A DNA stretch of 64,000 bases from Halothece sp. PCC 7418. Lineage in GTDB: Bacteria; Cyanobacteriota; Cyanobacteriia; Cyanobacteriales; Rubidibacteraceae. Positions 27,652-36,553 of this stretch are shown in pieces. The stretch spans positions 2,976,001 through 3,040,000 of the forward strand of contig NC_019779.1 of assembly GCF_000317635.1 (NCBI RefSeq). Reading direction: 5' to 3'. The translations under genes and the position numbers were made by a program. Within the stretch, counting starts at the first letter, position 1; each line of letters opens with the position of its first letter. The notes beneath the pieces were generated by a model. That model worked only from the letters and a program-made list of their open reading frames with translations, was not told the origin of the DNA and did not search any database.

Positions 27652-28527
27652 ATGAAGCTCGCTCACATTATTAATCCTGTTAACTTTACCAAAGGTTCAG
27701 AGCATGAAAGAGCTCAGTTAATTACTTTAGAATCTCTATACCGAGCACAAGATTATGCTTCTAAACGGGGTGTAGAAGTACGTCTTTTATCTGCTCAGTT
27801 CCCCGAAGATAGAAAAGTTGTACCAGATTGGATGGAGGCAACAAGAGATTTGAAAACATCTTCTCTTGATTATCCTGAATTTTTAGATAAGCGTAAACTA
27901 CCTTTAATCTCTGATATTATCGAGCGAGGAATTGAATCTATAAAAGATGAAGAAGCTCTAATTTACTCAAATATAGATATTGCGCTGCAACCGTATTTTT
28001 ATGTGCGAGTTGCTGAAAAATTAAAGGAAGGAAATAATGCGCTATCAATTACCCGTCGGACGATCCCTGAAAACTTAACTTCTCTTGAAGAAATGTATGC
28101 TCAAGTCGGATCCAAGCATCCTGGAGACGATTGTTTTGTCTTTGCTTATAACAGTTTTGATAAACTAAATCTCAAACCAGTATTTGTGGGAGCTGCTTGG
28201 TTTGATAGAATTTTGCTTTTGAATTGTGCAGCTTTTTGTCATCCTTTTGAAAAAATTAGAGATGAACAATTAACCTTTCATTTGGGCGATGACCGGAGTT
28301 GGTTTAACGAAAAAACGCGGACTGTCGCCAGCTCTAACAAGGATTATTTGATTGAACTAATCTCAGAAATTGAGGCGGAACAAGGATACTGCCCTAATAA
28401 TTCGACACTATGGCCTCATGTCATGTCAATTTATGACAAACTTGGATTTGTCGTGGAACGCAATCATCAAAGTTTTTTTACTAGAGTCAATCAAAAAATT
28501 AAAAGAACTTTCTCTCGCTCTAAATAG
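27652..28527 (+). CDS. Unrecognised protein of the polysaccharide locus, possible GT-A-like fold
   Basis: 291 residues; I do not recognise a family. Seen in it: MKLAHIINPVNFTKGSEHERAQLITLESL at the start, ALIYSNIDIALQPYFYVRV (an S-N-x-D-I pattern that sits where GT-A enzymes bind metal), ALSITRRTIPENL, and a basic C-terminus (NQKIKRTFSRSK). It lies between a GT2 gene and a sulfotransferase, separated by a 144-base gap with nothing visible. A glycosyltransferase role is only inference. Confidence 0.5.
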   Translation: MKLAHIINPVNFTKGSEHERAQLITLESLYRAQDYASKRGVEVRLLSAQFPEDRKVVPDWMEATRDLKTSSLDYPEFLDKRKLPLISDIIERGIESIKDEEALIYSNIDIALQPYFYVRVAEKLKEGNNALSITRRTIPENLTSLEEMYAQVGSKHPGDDCFVFAYNSFDKLNLKPVFVGAAWFDRILLLNCAAFCHPFEKIRDEQLTFHLGDDRSWFNEKTRTVASSNKDYLIELISEIEAEQGYCPNNSTLWPHVMSIYDKLGFVVERNHQSFFTRVNQKIKRTFSRSK

Positions 28528-28563
28528 TTTTGTAGGCTGTAGAAATTAAATTGGAGTCAGTTA

Positions 28564-29169
28564 ATGAAAATTTTTGGTATTGGGATGTTCAAAACTGGGA
28601 CAACTACTCTAGGTCGGGCTCTCAGTAATTTGGGATTTAGTGTGTTTAATGGTCCTTGGATAACAGAGGGTGAAATTTATAACAATGCTTGGAATCCAAA
28701 TCTTCATCACTTTGAAAAGTATAAAAAATCAATTATAGAAAAAGTCGAAGCATACGATGCTTTTGCTGATTATCCTTTCATGTATATTTATCCCCTACTC
28801 GATCAATGGTTTCCTGGCTCCTTATTTATTTATACTGAGCGAAATCCTTATGAAGTTGCTCATAGTGACCGAGCGATGTGGTTAAGAAATGGAGAACCCC
28901 TTTTCAAGATTCCCCCCACCAGAAGATTTGTTGAGCGCTACAATCAACATCGCCAAGAGGTATTAAGCTATTTTGAAGGACGCGAGGATTTTCTTCGGGT
29001 GAACTGGGGGGCAAGTGATGGGTGGGAAAAACTATGTGGCTTTCTTGACTGTCCTGTTCCCAATACTCCATTTCCTCATAGAAATTCCGGAAGCTATCAG
29101 ATCAAGAATAACTTAAAACTAATGGTAAGTGACATCGTAGTCAGTTTAGATCGATGGAAATCCCCTTAA
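28564..29169 (+). CDS. Sulfotransferase family protein (Sulfotransfer_4-like)
   Basis: 201 residues, short as in the Sulfotransfer_4 group. The PAPS loop is at the very N-terminus: KIFGIGMFKTGTTTLGRAL (K10-T-G-T-T). AYDAFADYPFMYIYPLL is the typical middle segment, LFIYTERNPYEVAHSD the 3'-phosphate region, and FLRVNWGASDGWEKLCGFL the closing one. A distant relative with the same layout lies at 45325-46023. It probably sulfates a sugar of the same polymer. Confidence 0.82.
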   Translation: MKIFGIGMFKTGTTTLGRALSNLGFSVFNGPWITEGEIYNNAWNPNLHHFEKYKKSIIEKVEAYDAFADYPFMYIYPLLDQWFPGSLFIYTERNPYEVAHSDRAMWLRNGEPLFKIPPTRRFVERYNQHRQEVLSYFEGREDFLRVNWGASDGWEKLCGFLDCPVPNTPFPHRNSGSYQIKNNLKLMVSDIVVSLDRWKSP

Positions 29170-29267
29170 ACCTCTTAGACAATACAAACCGATCTAATTT
29201 CTTCTGTTATACTCAAAAACAACCAAGAAGAAACCTTCTTATTTTTTAGGCATCAATCACTTTAGTT

Positions 29268-30119
29268 ATGGCTTTGTATCTTGAACAATTCCAGAAGCAT
29301 CATGATTTCCCAAAACAGGATGCAGTTTGGCAAGACTATATAATTTGCTATACCCCTCGCTCTGGAAGTCATCTTCTCGGACATACTCTAAAACAGACCA
29401 ATGTACTTGGCTTCCCCCTAGAGTATTTTAATCCAGTTAATCTTCCTGAATGGCAAAAAAGATTTGGAACTGAGGGAATTCTTGACACCTATCGAGAGAT
29501 TCAGCGTCATCGAACTAGCCCTAACGGATGCTTTGGGTGTAAGTTAAGCTATCGTCAATTTAAAAAAATTATGCAAAGGCATAAATTTGAAGATTTTTTT
29601 TCTTCAAATTGCAAATTTATTTTTGTACGTCGAAGAGACTTAATTGCTCAAGCTGTTTCTTTAGCGAAAATGTGGACAACTGGTTCAGCTATTTCCTCAG
29701 TTAATCCAACTCAGGAGCCGATTTATAATCGTCAATTAATTGAAAAAGCCTGCGAATTAATTGCTAGAGAAAATGCTTGCTGGGAAATTCTGTTTGCTAG
29801 GAGAAGATGCCAGTATATAGAAGTTTATTATGAAGACTTTGCTAAAGATTTGAATTTAACTGTTTCTGATGTCACATCTTTTTTGAATATTGAAATACCT
29901 AGAGACTTTAAAGTGAGCGCCTCTTCACTTCCTGAAAAACAAAGAGATAAAATTAATCAGATATGGAAAGAAAAATTTTTTAATGAAATTGACAATAGTG
30001 GCTATGAAACAGAAATTAATTGGTTAGAACAAAAAGAATCTGCTCAACGAGAGCCATCACTGAGAGAAATATTAGGCTTTTTGGTCAAAAAAACCAAAAG
30101 AAAACTACCATTTATATAA
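29268..30119 (+). CDS. Stf0-type sulfotransferase
   Basis: 283 residues. DYIICYTPRSGSHLLGHTL (R31-S-G-S) is the phosphosulfate loop and LGFPLEYFNPVNLPEW follows it, both hallmarks of the Stf0 family whose founder sulfates trehalose in mycobacteria. KFIFVRRRDLIAQAVSLAKMWTTG supplies the 3'-phosphate contacts. The acceptor is expected to be a glucose-like or trehalose-like sugar, but this is inference from the family. Confidence 0.85.
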   Translation: MALYLEQFQKHHDFPKQDAVWQDYIICYTPRSGSHLLGHTLKQTNVLGFPLEYFNPVNLPEWQKRFGTEGILDTYREIQRHRTSPNGCFGCKLSYRQFKKIMQRHKFEDFFSSNCKFIFVRRRDLIAQAVSLAKMWTTGSAISSVNPTQEPIYNRQLIEKACELIARENACWEILFARRRCQYIEVYYEDFAKDLNLTVSDVTSFLNIEIPRDFKVSASSLPEKQRDKINQIWKEKFFNEIDNSGYETEINWLEQKESAQREPSLREILGFLVKKTKRKLPFI

Positions 30120-30236
30120 TGATTAATTGACTTTGTTTTGAAGAAAAAGATTGGGAAACGGTTATTACATAAATAAGCCATTGATGGCTTCAAAAAAGAA
30201 AATCTCTTTAGCCCTTGTCAAAAAAAGGATGCTTAG

Positions 30237-31076
30237 ATGAAACTTTTTTATTTTCAGTGTAAAGAACCTAACTTTGGCGATGACTTAAACCCTTGGCTGT
30301 GGTCACAATTGTTTCCACTACCAATTGAGAATTACTTTGATAGCAACACTTTGCTGGTAGGAATTGGCTCTATCTTAAGTTCTAGAGTTCCTGAAGAACC
30401 TAAAAAAGTGGTGTTTGGTAGTGGTTATGCCACGGGATCGCTACCAGTTATTGATGATCGCTGGCGTTTTTTTTGTGTTCGAGGTTTACTGACTGCTAAA
30501 AAATTAGAGTTGTCAGAGGATCTAGCAATTGGAGATAGTGCTACACTCTTACGATTATTATTTGATCCTGCTCCTGAACACCTACATCATGCAGCTTTTA
30601 TGCCTCATCATATAACAATTAGGTATGAAGAAACTTGGAAAGATGTCTGCCAATCAATTTCTATTGAGTTGATTGATCCCCGCTCTGAAATTGAAACTAT
30701 TATTCAGAAAATTCGCAGTAGCCGTGTAGTGATTACAGAGTCTCTTCATGGAGCAATTGTTGCCGATGCTTTTCGGGTTCCTTGGATTCCAGTACGAACT
30801 AGAGCGCATATCAACCACTTTAAATGGCAAGATTGGTCAACTACAGTAGGAATTGAGCATGAATTTGAATGGTTACCGCAAACTCAATATTTTGGAGGAG
30901 GTCGATTAGGTCGATTGAAAAGAACTGTACACCCGATTGTTTTGCAAAATCGTCTGCGCTGGCTTGCTCGTTTTGGTCAAAGGAGATTAAGTACAAATCG
31001 TATATTTCAGGATTCTTTCAAACGATTGACTGATAAGTTTGATGAGTTAATTGAAGCAGGGAGTCAACCTACTTAA
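30237..31076 (+). CDS. Polysaccharide pyruvyl transferase family protein
   Basis: 279 residues. LFYFQCKEPNFGDDLNPWLW at the start (the N-F-G-D-D motif), then GIGSILSS, RGLLTAKKLEL with GDSATLL, and RSSRVVITESLHGAIVADAFRVPWIPV (the E-S-x-H-G active-site segment) identify the family. It adds ketal-linked pyruvate from PEP to a sugar. Pyruvylation adds negative charge and can serve SLH-domain binding, as in the SLH protein at 13.5 kb (that link is inference). Confidence 0.88.
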   Translation: MKLFYFQCKEPNFGDDLNPWLWSQLFPLPIENYFDSNTLLVGIGSILSSRVPEEPKKVVFGSGYATGSLPVIDDRWRFFCVRGLLTAKKLELSEDLAIGDSATLLRLLFDPAPEHLHHAAFMPHHITIRYEETWKDVCQSISIELIDPRSEIETIIQKIRSSRVVITESLHGAIVADAFRVPWIPVRTRAHINHFKWQDWSTTVGIEHEFEWLPQTQYFGGGRLGRLKRTVHPIVLQNRLRWLARFGQRRLSTNRIFQDSFKRLTDKFDELIEAGSQPT

Positions 31077-31136
31077 TAATTACACATTATTCCTTGATTT
31101 TGTAAGATACATTAGCCTGATTTGTACACCTAAGAA

Positions 31137-32276
31137 ATGAATAGAAAAGCATTTGCTCATCAATTTCCAAAAATTTCATTTGGAATAATTATTCTAAATG
31201 GAGAACCATTTACTCGTTACTGTATTCGTGCTCTTTATCCTCATGCCCACGAAATTCTTATTGTTGAAGGATCTGTAGAGAAAGCTAGACCTTTTGCCAC
31301 AGCAAACGGACATTCCACAGATTCTACAAGACAAACCATTGATTTCCTTAAAGCTAATGAAGATCCAGAAAATAAAATCAAAGTGATTTCACAGGAAGGA
31401 TTTTGGCCAGATCAGAATGATATGTGTCAAGCCTATGCTGAAGTGGCTACTGGCGATTACTTATGGCAAGTTGATAGTGATGAATTTTACTTATCGGAGG
31501 ATATCGAAAAAATACGAACTTGGTTAGCAAAGAACCCAACAATTGATGGAGCAAGTTTTCGCTGGCGGATCTTTTGGGGAAATGAAAAATACATCACTGA
31601 TGGCTGGTTCTTGAGACAAGGAGGAGGTGATGTTAATCGTCTTTTTCGCTGGGGAAAAGGCTTTCAATATGATAAGCATCATCAAGGTCCAATAGTAATA
31701 AATTCCGAAGGCAGGATTGTTAATGAAGGTAATTGGCTTTCTGCTGATGCTTTAGCTCGGGAGGGGATTTACCTATATCATCTTTCTCTAGTGTTTCCCA
31801 GTCAAGTCCTCAAGAAAACACAGGGTTATGCTACAGGCATGGTTCCTAATGTAGATAACTCAAAAGCCTATGATTGGGCTCAAAAAAATTGGCTTTTATT
31901 AGAAAATCCATTTAGAACACACAATCGGTATCAATTTATTGCTTGGTTGGAGCGTTATGAAGGTTCGCTTCCGCAAGCAGTGATTGATATGTTCAATGAT
32001 ATTCGATCAGGTAAAGTGGCGTGTGAATTGCGAGAGATGGAAGATGCTATTCGGATTGAACGATCGCGCTATTACCGCCTAAAACGATCGTTTCTACGCT
32101 TTGCTGGAGACTTTATACATCGTCACCCCAACAGTAAGTTAGCTTTTTTATTATTGCAAATCTCTGAAAAATGGGTAAATGAAGGCATTGCTGATGTTAT
32201 GAAAAGTAGTATTGGGAAAATAAAAAACCTTGTCTTTAGATCCCAAGCGCAATCATCGCACTCTCAGAATCACTAA
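31137..32276 (+). CDS. Glycosyltransferase, GT2-like
   Basis: 379 residues, GT-A type. FGIIILNGEPFTRYCIRALYPHAHEILIVEGSVEKARPF opens the domain, YLWQVDSDEFYLSEDI is the D-x-D metal site, and a long variable C-terminus ends in a basic tail. It lies after the pyruvyl transferase with a 60-base gap. Some bacterial glycan-locus proteins of this type add a single sugar. Acceptor unknown. Confidence 0.78.
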   Translation: MNRKAFAHQFPKISFGIIILNGEPFTRYCIRALYPHAHEILIVEGSVEKARPFATANGHSTDSTRQTIDFLKANEDPENKIKVISQEGFWPDQNDMCQAYAEVATGDYLWQVDSDEFYLSEDIEKIRTWLAKNPTIDGASFRWRIFWGNEKYITDGWFLRQGGGDVNRLFRWGKGFQYDKHHQGPIVINSEGRIVNEGNWLSADALAREGIYLYHLSLVFPSQVLKKTQGYATGMVPNVDNSKAYDWAQKNWLLLENPFRTHNRYQFIAWLERYEGSLPQAVIDMFNDIRSGKVACELREMEDAIRIERSRYYRLKRSFLRFAGDFIHRHPNSKLAFLLLQISEKWVNEGIADVMKSSIGKIKNLVFRSQAQSSHSQNH

Positions 32277-32284
32277 AGCCAATT

Positions 32285-32458
32285 AATGGTGTCAGACTAG
32301 GATGGCTAATCGAGCCTAAAGCTCGAAAGGTAGAAGTTTATCGTCAAGGACAAGTAGTGGAGATCCTAGAAAACCCGAAATCGATTAGTGGATGCGATTG
32401 GCTAACAATTTCAAGAACATCAAAGATTTGTGCAACAATTCAACGAGATTGAACGTCT
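32285..32458 (+). pseudogene. 3' part of a Uma2 gene, cut by intron-like sequence
   Basis: The frame NGVRLGWLIEPKARKVEVYRQGQVVEILENPKS matches a Uma2 C-terminal half. It then continues in a shifted frame as FQEHQRFVQQFNEIERL up to 32458, where the group II intron-like start GTGCG begins. Confidence 0.6.
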
Positions 32459-32880
32459 GTGCGTCAGTCCCACCTCGAGCGCGTTAGCGGACTAGGGAAG
32501 GAAAGCACGGTGATGACGACTTGCATCGAGCTTGCGAGATGTATGAGGAATTGCCAAACTCTGCTATGATATTCGTGCGAGGCATAACGTAAAGTACCCG
32601 CTAGTCCGTAGAGATGACTACCCGTAGCATAAAAGCAACTGGGCAACTGGTCGGCAATAGTCTAACCTCAAACGATACAGTTAACGGCAGTATCCGATTA
32701 CCAGAAATCGTAAGATTAAGATAGTAATTTCGAGTTTGCTTAATTATCTGGCTAAATCCAATATATTAGCCACGGTGTTAGGAACTAGCATCGTTAGACG
32801 TGGATGGTAGAACCTCTATCCAGTAGAGCCATCGGACTCGAAAAGGTAAGTTTACCGTGCGAAGCGTCAGAAGCGTTACA
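32459..32880 (+). mobile_element. Group II intron fragment (5' ribozyme part, no IEP, no domain V)
   Basis: Starts with the GTGCG 5' consensus and contains blocks that look like domain I of cyanobacterial group II introns: GGAAAGCACGGTGATGACGA region, GTCTAACCTCAAACGATACAG, GTTAGACGTGGATGG and CCGTGCGAAGCGTCAG near its end. There is no reverse-transcriptase ORF, and I find no domain V hairpin (AGC-GTATGCG-GAAA type) downstream. It is thus a 5' fragment about 420 bases long. This rests on recognition of pattern, not on a folding calculation. Confidence 0.55.
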
Positions 32881-32884
32881 TTCG

Positions 32885-32914
32885 TGAGATTAGTTATTTG
32901 GAAACGCTAATCTC
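32885..32914. repeat. Short perfect hairpin after the intron fragment
   Basis: GAGATTAG pairs with CTAATCTC (eight bases, perfect) around a loop of about 13 bases. It is followed by another GCGGATTAGCG segment before the Uma2 pseudogene start. Confidence 0.45.
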
Positions 32915-32937
32915 AGCAAAGCGGATTAGCGTAGTTC

Positions 32938-33238
32938 ATGATGACTTCAGCATCCCCTCAAAGCCAATGCCTTACCTTTGAGGAATTTGTTCCATGGAAA
33001 CCAGAGACTCGAAAGTATCCCCGAATATTGGATTGTTGATTATCTCGGTTTAGGGGGGAGAAGATTGATTGGTAACACCAAACCGCCCACAATCTCTATC
33101 TATGAACTAATTGACGGAGAATATCAAGTGCGTCAATTCCGAGACGAAGATCTGATTACTTCCTCAACTTTTCCCGAATTCAACCTGAGTGCTAACCAAA
33201 TTTTCCAAGCAGGGGAAACCCAATGGATTTTTTATTGA
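32938..33238 (+). pseudogene. Uma2 gene with internal deletion and frameshift
   Basis: ATG 32938/32941 reads TSASPQSQ then LTFEEFVPWKPETRKY, the Uma2 N-terminus, for about 27 codons. Then a different frame gives PEYWIVDYLGLGGRRLIGNTKPPTISIYELIDGEYQVRQF ... SSTFPEFNLSANQIF, the C-terminal 70 residues. The central 100 or so residues, including the metal-binding core, are missing, and the two halves are out of frame. Non-functional. Confidence 0.8.
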
Positions 33239-33269
33239 ACAGTTGCGAGAGAGAGACATCCCTTAAACT

Positions 33270-34511
33270 ATGAAAATTTTATTGATTAATTCTGCCGATA
33301 TTAAAGGGGGAGCAGCAAAAGTCGGCTATCATTTAGGGCAAGGATTGCGCGATCGCGCTCATGAGGTAACTTATTTAGTCGGAAAGAAATTTTCTGAAGA
33401 AGAATGGATTCAAGCAATTCCTAAGCGCAGTCCAGGGAAGACAAAAAAATTATCACAGCGAGTGATTCATCGTTTGGGAGTTAATAATCTTGGTTTAACC
33501 CATGGGTTTCCTTTTCAACTGACTCAATCTTTCATCGAGCAATTTGATCTAATCCACATTCATGATTTACCCGGTTTTAATTTAGTAGGTTTTCCTTGGT
33601 TAACTCGCCTCAAACCAACCGTTTGGACCCTTCATACTTTGAATCCTTTTACTGGCAACTGCTTATATCCTTATGATTGCGATCGCTGGCAAAGCAGTTG
33701 TGGTCAGTGCCCCCAGTTTGGTCAGTGGCCCCTAACGTGGTTACATCGTGATGCTTCAGGATTAAATTTATTTGCTAAACGCTGGATCTATCGCTTAAGC
33801 GACTTACAAATTATTTGCGTCTCCGAGTGGTTAAGCATTCAGGCAAAACAAAGTATTTTGCAACAAAGTTCGATTCAAACCATCCTGAATCCAGTTGATA
33901 CTAATTTATACCGTCCGCTTCCTGATCAAGCTGAATTACGGAAAAAACTGAAGATTCCCCAACAAGCACATATCCTTCTGTTTTCAGTAGCCAGCAAAAC
34001 TATTGATACTCGCAAAGGGCTAGATATTATTCTGGAGGCTTTACCGAAGCTGGAGACAGCTAATTTGTTTTTAATTCCCCTCGGGATTACCGACCAAAGT
34101 GATGAAATTGAAGCGAAACTTGCGCCCTATAATCACCTTCCGTTTCAATCGGTTGCTGATCCCCATGAACTTAATCAATTGCTTAATGTCGCGGACTTGA
34201 TTTGGCATCCTAGTCGTGCGGATACTTCTTCCTTGGTGATTTTAGAAGCCTTTGCTGCAGCAGTTCCCGCCATTGCGGCTCAAGTGGGGGGAGTTACGGA
34301 AATTGTGACTCATGGTGAAACTGGCTATTTGATTTCCCCTAATGATCCTGACACCTTAGCGCAACAAACTGATGACTTTTTTGCTCTCCCCTTAGAAAAA
34401 AGACTCAAAATGAAAGAAGCAGCGCGCGATCGCGCAGAGACTCGCTTTAGTTTGGAACGATTTCTCGATGAACATGAATCTCTTTATCAGCAAATCTTAT
34501 CTAAGAATTAA
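33270..34511 (+). CDS. Glycosyltransferase family 4
   Basis: 413 residues, GT-B fold. INSADIKGGAAKVGYHLGQGL forms the acceptor-side loop. A cysteine-rich insert (NCLYPYDCDRWQSSCGQCPQF) is typical of a GT4 subgroup. The donor site reads ADLIWHPSRADTSSLVILEAFAAAVPAIAAQVGGVTEIV. HIP1 sites in the gene show cyanobacterial ancestry. It ends 19 bases before a DUF29 scrap. Confidence 0.9.
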   Translation: MKILLINSADIKGGAAKVGYHLGQGLRDRAHEVTYLVGKKFSEEEWIQAIPKRSPGKTKKLSQRVIHRLGVNNLGLTHGFPFQLTQSFIEQFDLIHIHDLPGFNLVGFPWLTRLKPTVWTLHTLNPFTGNCLYPYDCDRWQSSCGQCPQFGQWPLTWLHRDASGLNLFAKRWIYRLSDLQIICVSEWLSIQAKQSILQQSSIQTILNPVDTNLYRPLPDQAELRKKLKIPQQAHILLFSVASKTIDTRKGLDIILEALPKLETANLFLIPLGITDQSDEIEAKLAPYNHLPFQSVADPHELNQLLNVADLIWHPSRADTSSLVILEAFAAAVPAIAAQVGGVTEIVTHGETGYLISPNDPDTLAQQTDDFFALPLEKRLKMKEAARDRAETRFSLERFLDEHESLYQQILSKN

Positions 34512-34530
34512 CTTAACTATAAGTAAACCG

Positions 34531-34581
34531 AGCGCGATCGCGCCCTTGGATCAAATCTTAGATGAAAATTGGCTACCGTAA
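34531..34581 (+). pseudogene. DUF29 C-terminal scrap
   Basis: The frame SAIAPLDQILDENWLP and a stop equals the last 16 residues of the DUF29 proteins at 18-19 kb, HIP1 included. It overlaps, in another frame, the likely start region of the following HAD-type gene, so that gene's leader was built over DUF29 debris. Confidence 0.7.
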
Positions 34582-35615
34582 ATCAAAAACGAGTGGAAAA
34601 ATTACTCAACCCCCTGAGGCTGAATCCTACTGCTATTGTTCCTCCTTGGGAATGGATCAACTGGCAACCCATTTCTTTACAGCGCGATCGCGCCATTTGG
34701 CAAAACTATCTCAATAGCAACAGTTGGCTATCTCAGTTAGAGAATAAAACCTTTCCCAACTGTAAAGTTGTCATTGATCTGGACGAAACACTGCTTCTTA
34801 ATAGTTACAGTTCTCCAGAAATTTGGGAAATCGGTCAAGGCTATCAAGATCCTGAAATTTATCCTGCTTATCAATATTCCCAGATGAGAAAAACCTGGCG
34901 AGGTCGCTTGAAACGACTCCGAGGTCGCACCCACTATGACACAGCCAATCAAAAGGCTTATCCTTTTTTGCAGAATCCTCGTCATATTGTCATGTTTCGA
35001 CCAGGAATGCTTGCAGGGTTAGCATGGCTAGGTGAGCGAGGAATTGACTTAATTTTAGTAACCGCCAGCGCCCGAAAACGAGTGCATTATCTGCTCAAAC
35101 GGTTTCCTCTCTTAACAGAGGTATTTGGCAATCGGATTATTTCGGCTCAGGACATGGTGGAATATTATCTGCATCAGGCTCCCTCAGCAAATCAAATTAA
35201 AGATCATATCTCCCGTGAGGCGTTTGAGAAGCGACCGTTCTCTCTAGCCATAAAAACCCCTGATCTAGTTAACCAAATCTTAGGAAATGGTGGTTATGAT
35301 TGGATTGTTGATGACTCAGCAGTTTTAGCTGAAACAGTAAGGGAGACTCCTTTGCGCGATCGCCTGCTGTGGGTGCGGTCTGATTTACCTGTTAGCAATT
35401 ATGGAATGCAAATTCTTACTACCTTAGTTGCTAAACTCATGAAAGAACAAAAACAGCCGTCTCCAAGCCAAGATTTCAAGCCCTTAGAGCCCAATTCTCA
35501 AGTGAAGGAAATCCTATCCTATGAAGACAACCCATGGGTTCGCTTAGAAGATCCTTATTACTGGCCCCTTTGTCACAGGGGCGATCAACTTTCGGCAGTT
35601 TTAATTGAGCAGTAG
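34569..35615 (+). CDS. HAD-family protein with NIF/FCP1-like DLDET motif
   Basis: 348 residues. VVIDLDETLLL near 75 is HAD motif I (D-x-D-E-T, NIF/FCP1 type). FRPGMLAGLAWLGERGIDLILVTASARKRVHYLL holds motif II (T), KRPFSLAIKTPDL could supply the Lys, and YDWIVDDSAV is the motif III/IV Asp pair. It may be a phosphatase for a sugar phosphate or a protein. The TTG start at 34569 is uncertain, as it lies within DUF29 debris; GTG 34593 is an alternative. It is the only phosphatase-like gene in the locus. Confidence 0.72.
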   Translation: MATVNQKRVEKLLNPLRLNPTAIVPPWEWINWQPISLQRDRAIWQNYLNSNSWLSQLENKTFPNCKVVIDLDETLLLNSYSSPEIWEIGQGYQDPEIYPAYQYSQMRKTWRGRLKRLRGRTHYDTANQKAYPFLQNPRHIVMFRPGMLAGLAWLGERGIDLILVTASARKRVHYLLKRFPLLTEVFGNRIISAQDMVEYYLHQAPSANQIKDHISREAFEKRPFSLAIKTPDLVNQILGNGGYDWIVDDSAVLAETVRETPLRDRLLWVRSDLPVSNYGMQILTTLVAKLMKEQKQPSPSQDFKPLEPNSQVKEILSYEDNPWVRLEDPYYWPLCHRGDQLSAVLIEQ

Positions 35616-35640
35616 TTTCTCATTAGGAGGTTAATCACTC

Positions 35641-36537
35641 ATGGCGGACAGTGTTGCTATTATCGTTATGAATCGCGATCGCCCAGATATCACTGACCAA
35701 GTGGTCGAGCAAGTGCAAAAAATGGGTGAGGGTTTAGAAACATCTTTGTTTGTGGTGGAGGCGGGGAGTTGTCCCGAAAACCGATCGCGCTATGCGACTC
35801 ATTACTTCCGCGATCCCAACTATAAAGGACGATATTATGCCTTCAATCAAGGCTTGAAATTTGCCCATAAAGAAAAGCCAGCTTATGACTACTATTGGTT
35901 TGTAGTCAACGACATTATTTTTCCTGAAGGACAAGACACCTTAAAATTACTTTGGGAAGCAATGCAAGAAGACCCAAACATGGCAGCGATCGGCCCTGGG
36001 GAACCCGAAGCCAAAGACTATAAAGGCTGTCACCCGAAACCAGGAAGACGATGGCATAAAGTTTCTACCATTCACGGACTCGCCATGTTAGTGCGGGGAA
36101 GGGCATATCGTGAGGTAGGTTACTGTAGCCCCAAGTTTCATTATGCCCAAGGGGCAAGTACCGAATTTGCTTACAAAATGTATAAAGCAGGCTGGTTTTT
36201 AGCCTATTCCGATATTGCCCATCTCTATCATGACCAAAGTGGAAGCACTTATGGGGTAGTTACAAAAATTTCCCGTCACGAGTACAACCGTCGCGCCCGT
36301 GATTTTGCCTCTAAGTATTTCCGTAAACATTACGGAGAGAACTGGGATCAATACTTTAGTTCCTTCCTTCCTGAAGATGTAGAAGATAATACCTTTCCTT
36401 GGCAGCGTGAGGTTTGGGAAAAGAAAATGAAGCGCAATTGGAAAGAATTCTATCCTTGGTTCTGGAAAACAGGGAGTCGCATTAAAAACTTGTTACGGGC
36501 AGTTGGCATTCTCAAATCTACTGCAAGTCCTTCATAA
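35641..36537 (+). CDS. Glycosyltransferase, GT2-like
   Basis: 298 residues. VAIIVMNRDRPDITDQVVEQVQ begins the domain and YYWFVVNDIIFPEGQDTL the metal-site region (N-D in place of the usual D-x-D). A conserved HGLAMLVRGRAYREVGYCSPKF and AYSDIAHLYHD follow. AGGAGG lies eight bases before the ATG. The first residues of the next gene overlap this stop region. Confidence 0.75.
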   Translation: MADSVAIIVMNRDRPDITDQVVEQVQKMGEGLETSLFVVEAGSCPENRSRYATHYFRDPNYKGRYYAFNQGLKFAHKEKPAYDYYWFVVNDIIFPEGQDTLKLLWEAMQEDPNMAAIGPGEPEAKDYKGCHPKPGRRWHKVSTIHGLAMLVRGRAYREVGYCSPKFHYAQGASTEFAYKMYKAGWFLAYSDIAHLYHDQSGSTYGVVTKISRHEYNRRARDFASKYFRKHYGENWDQYFSSFLPEDVEDNTFPWQREVWEKKMKRNWKEFYPWFWKTGSRIKNLLRAVGILKSTASPS

Positions 36538-36553
36538 ATTACATGGATTCGTT

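Noticed and set aside
32464-32646. Minus-strand 60-codon frame within the intron-like region
   Set aside because: No family match, and it overlaps structured sequence that looks like a ribozyme.
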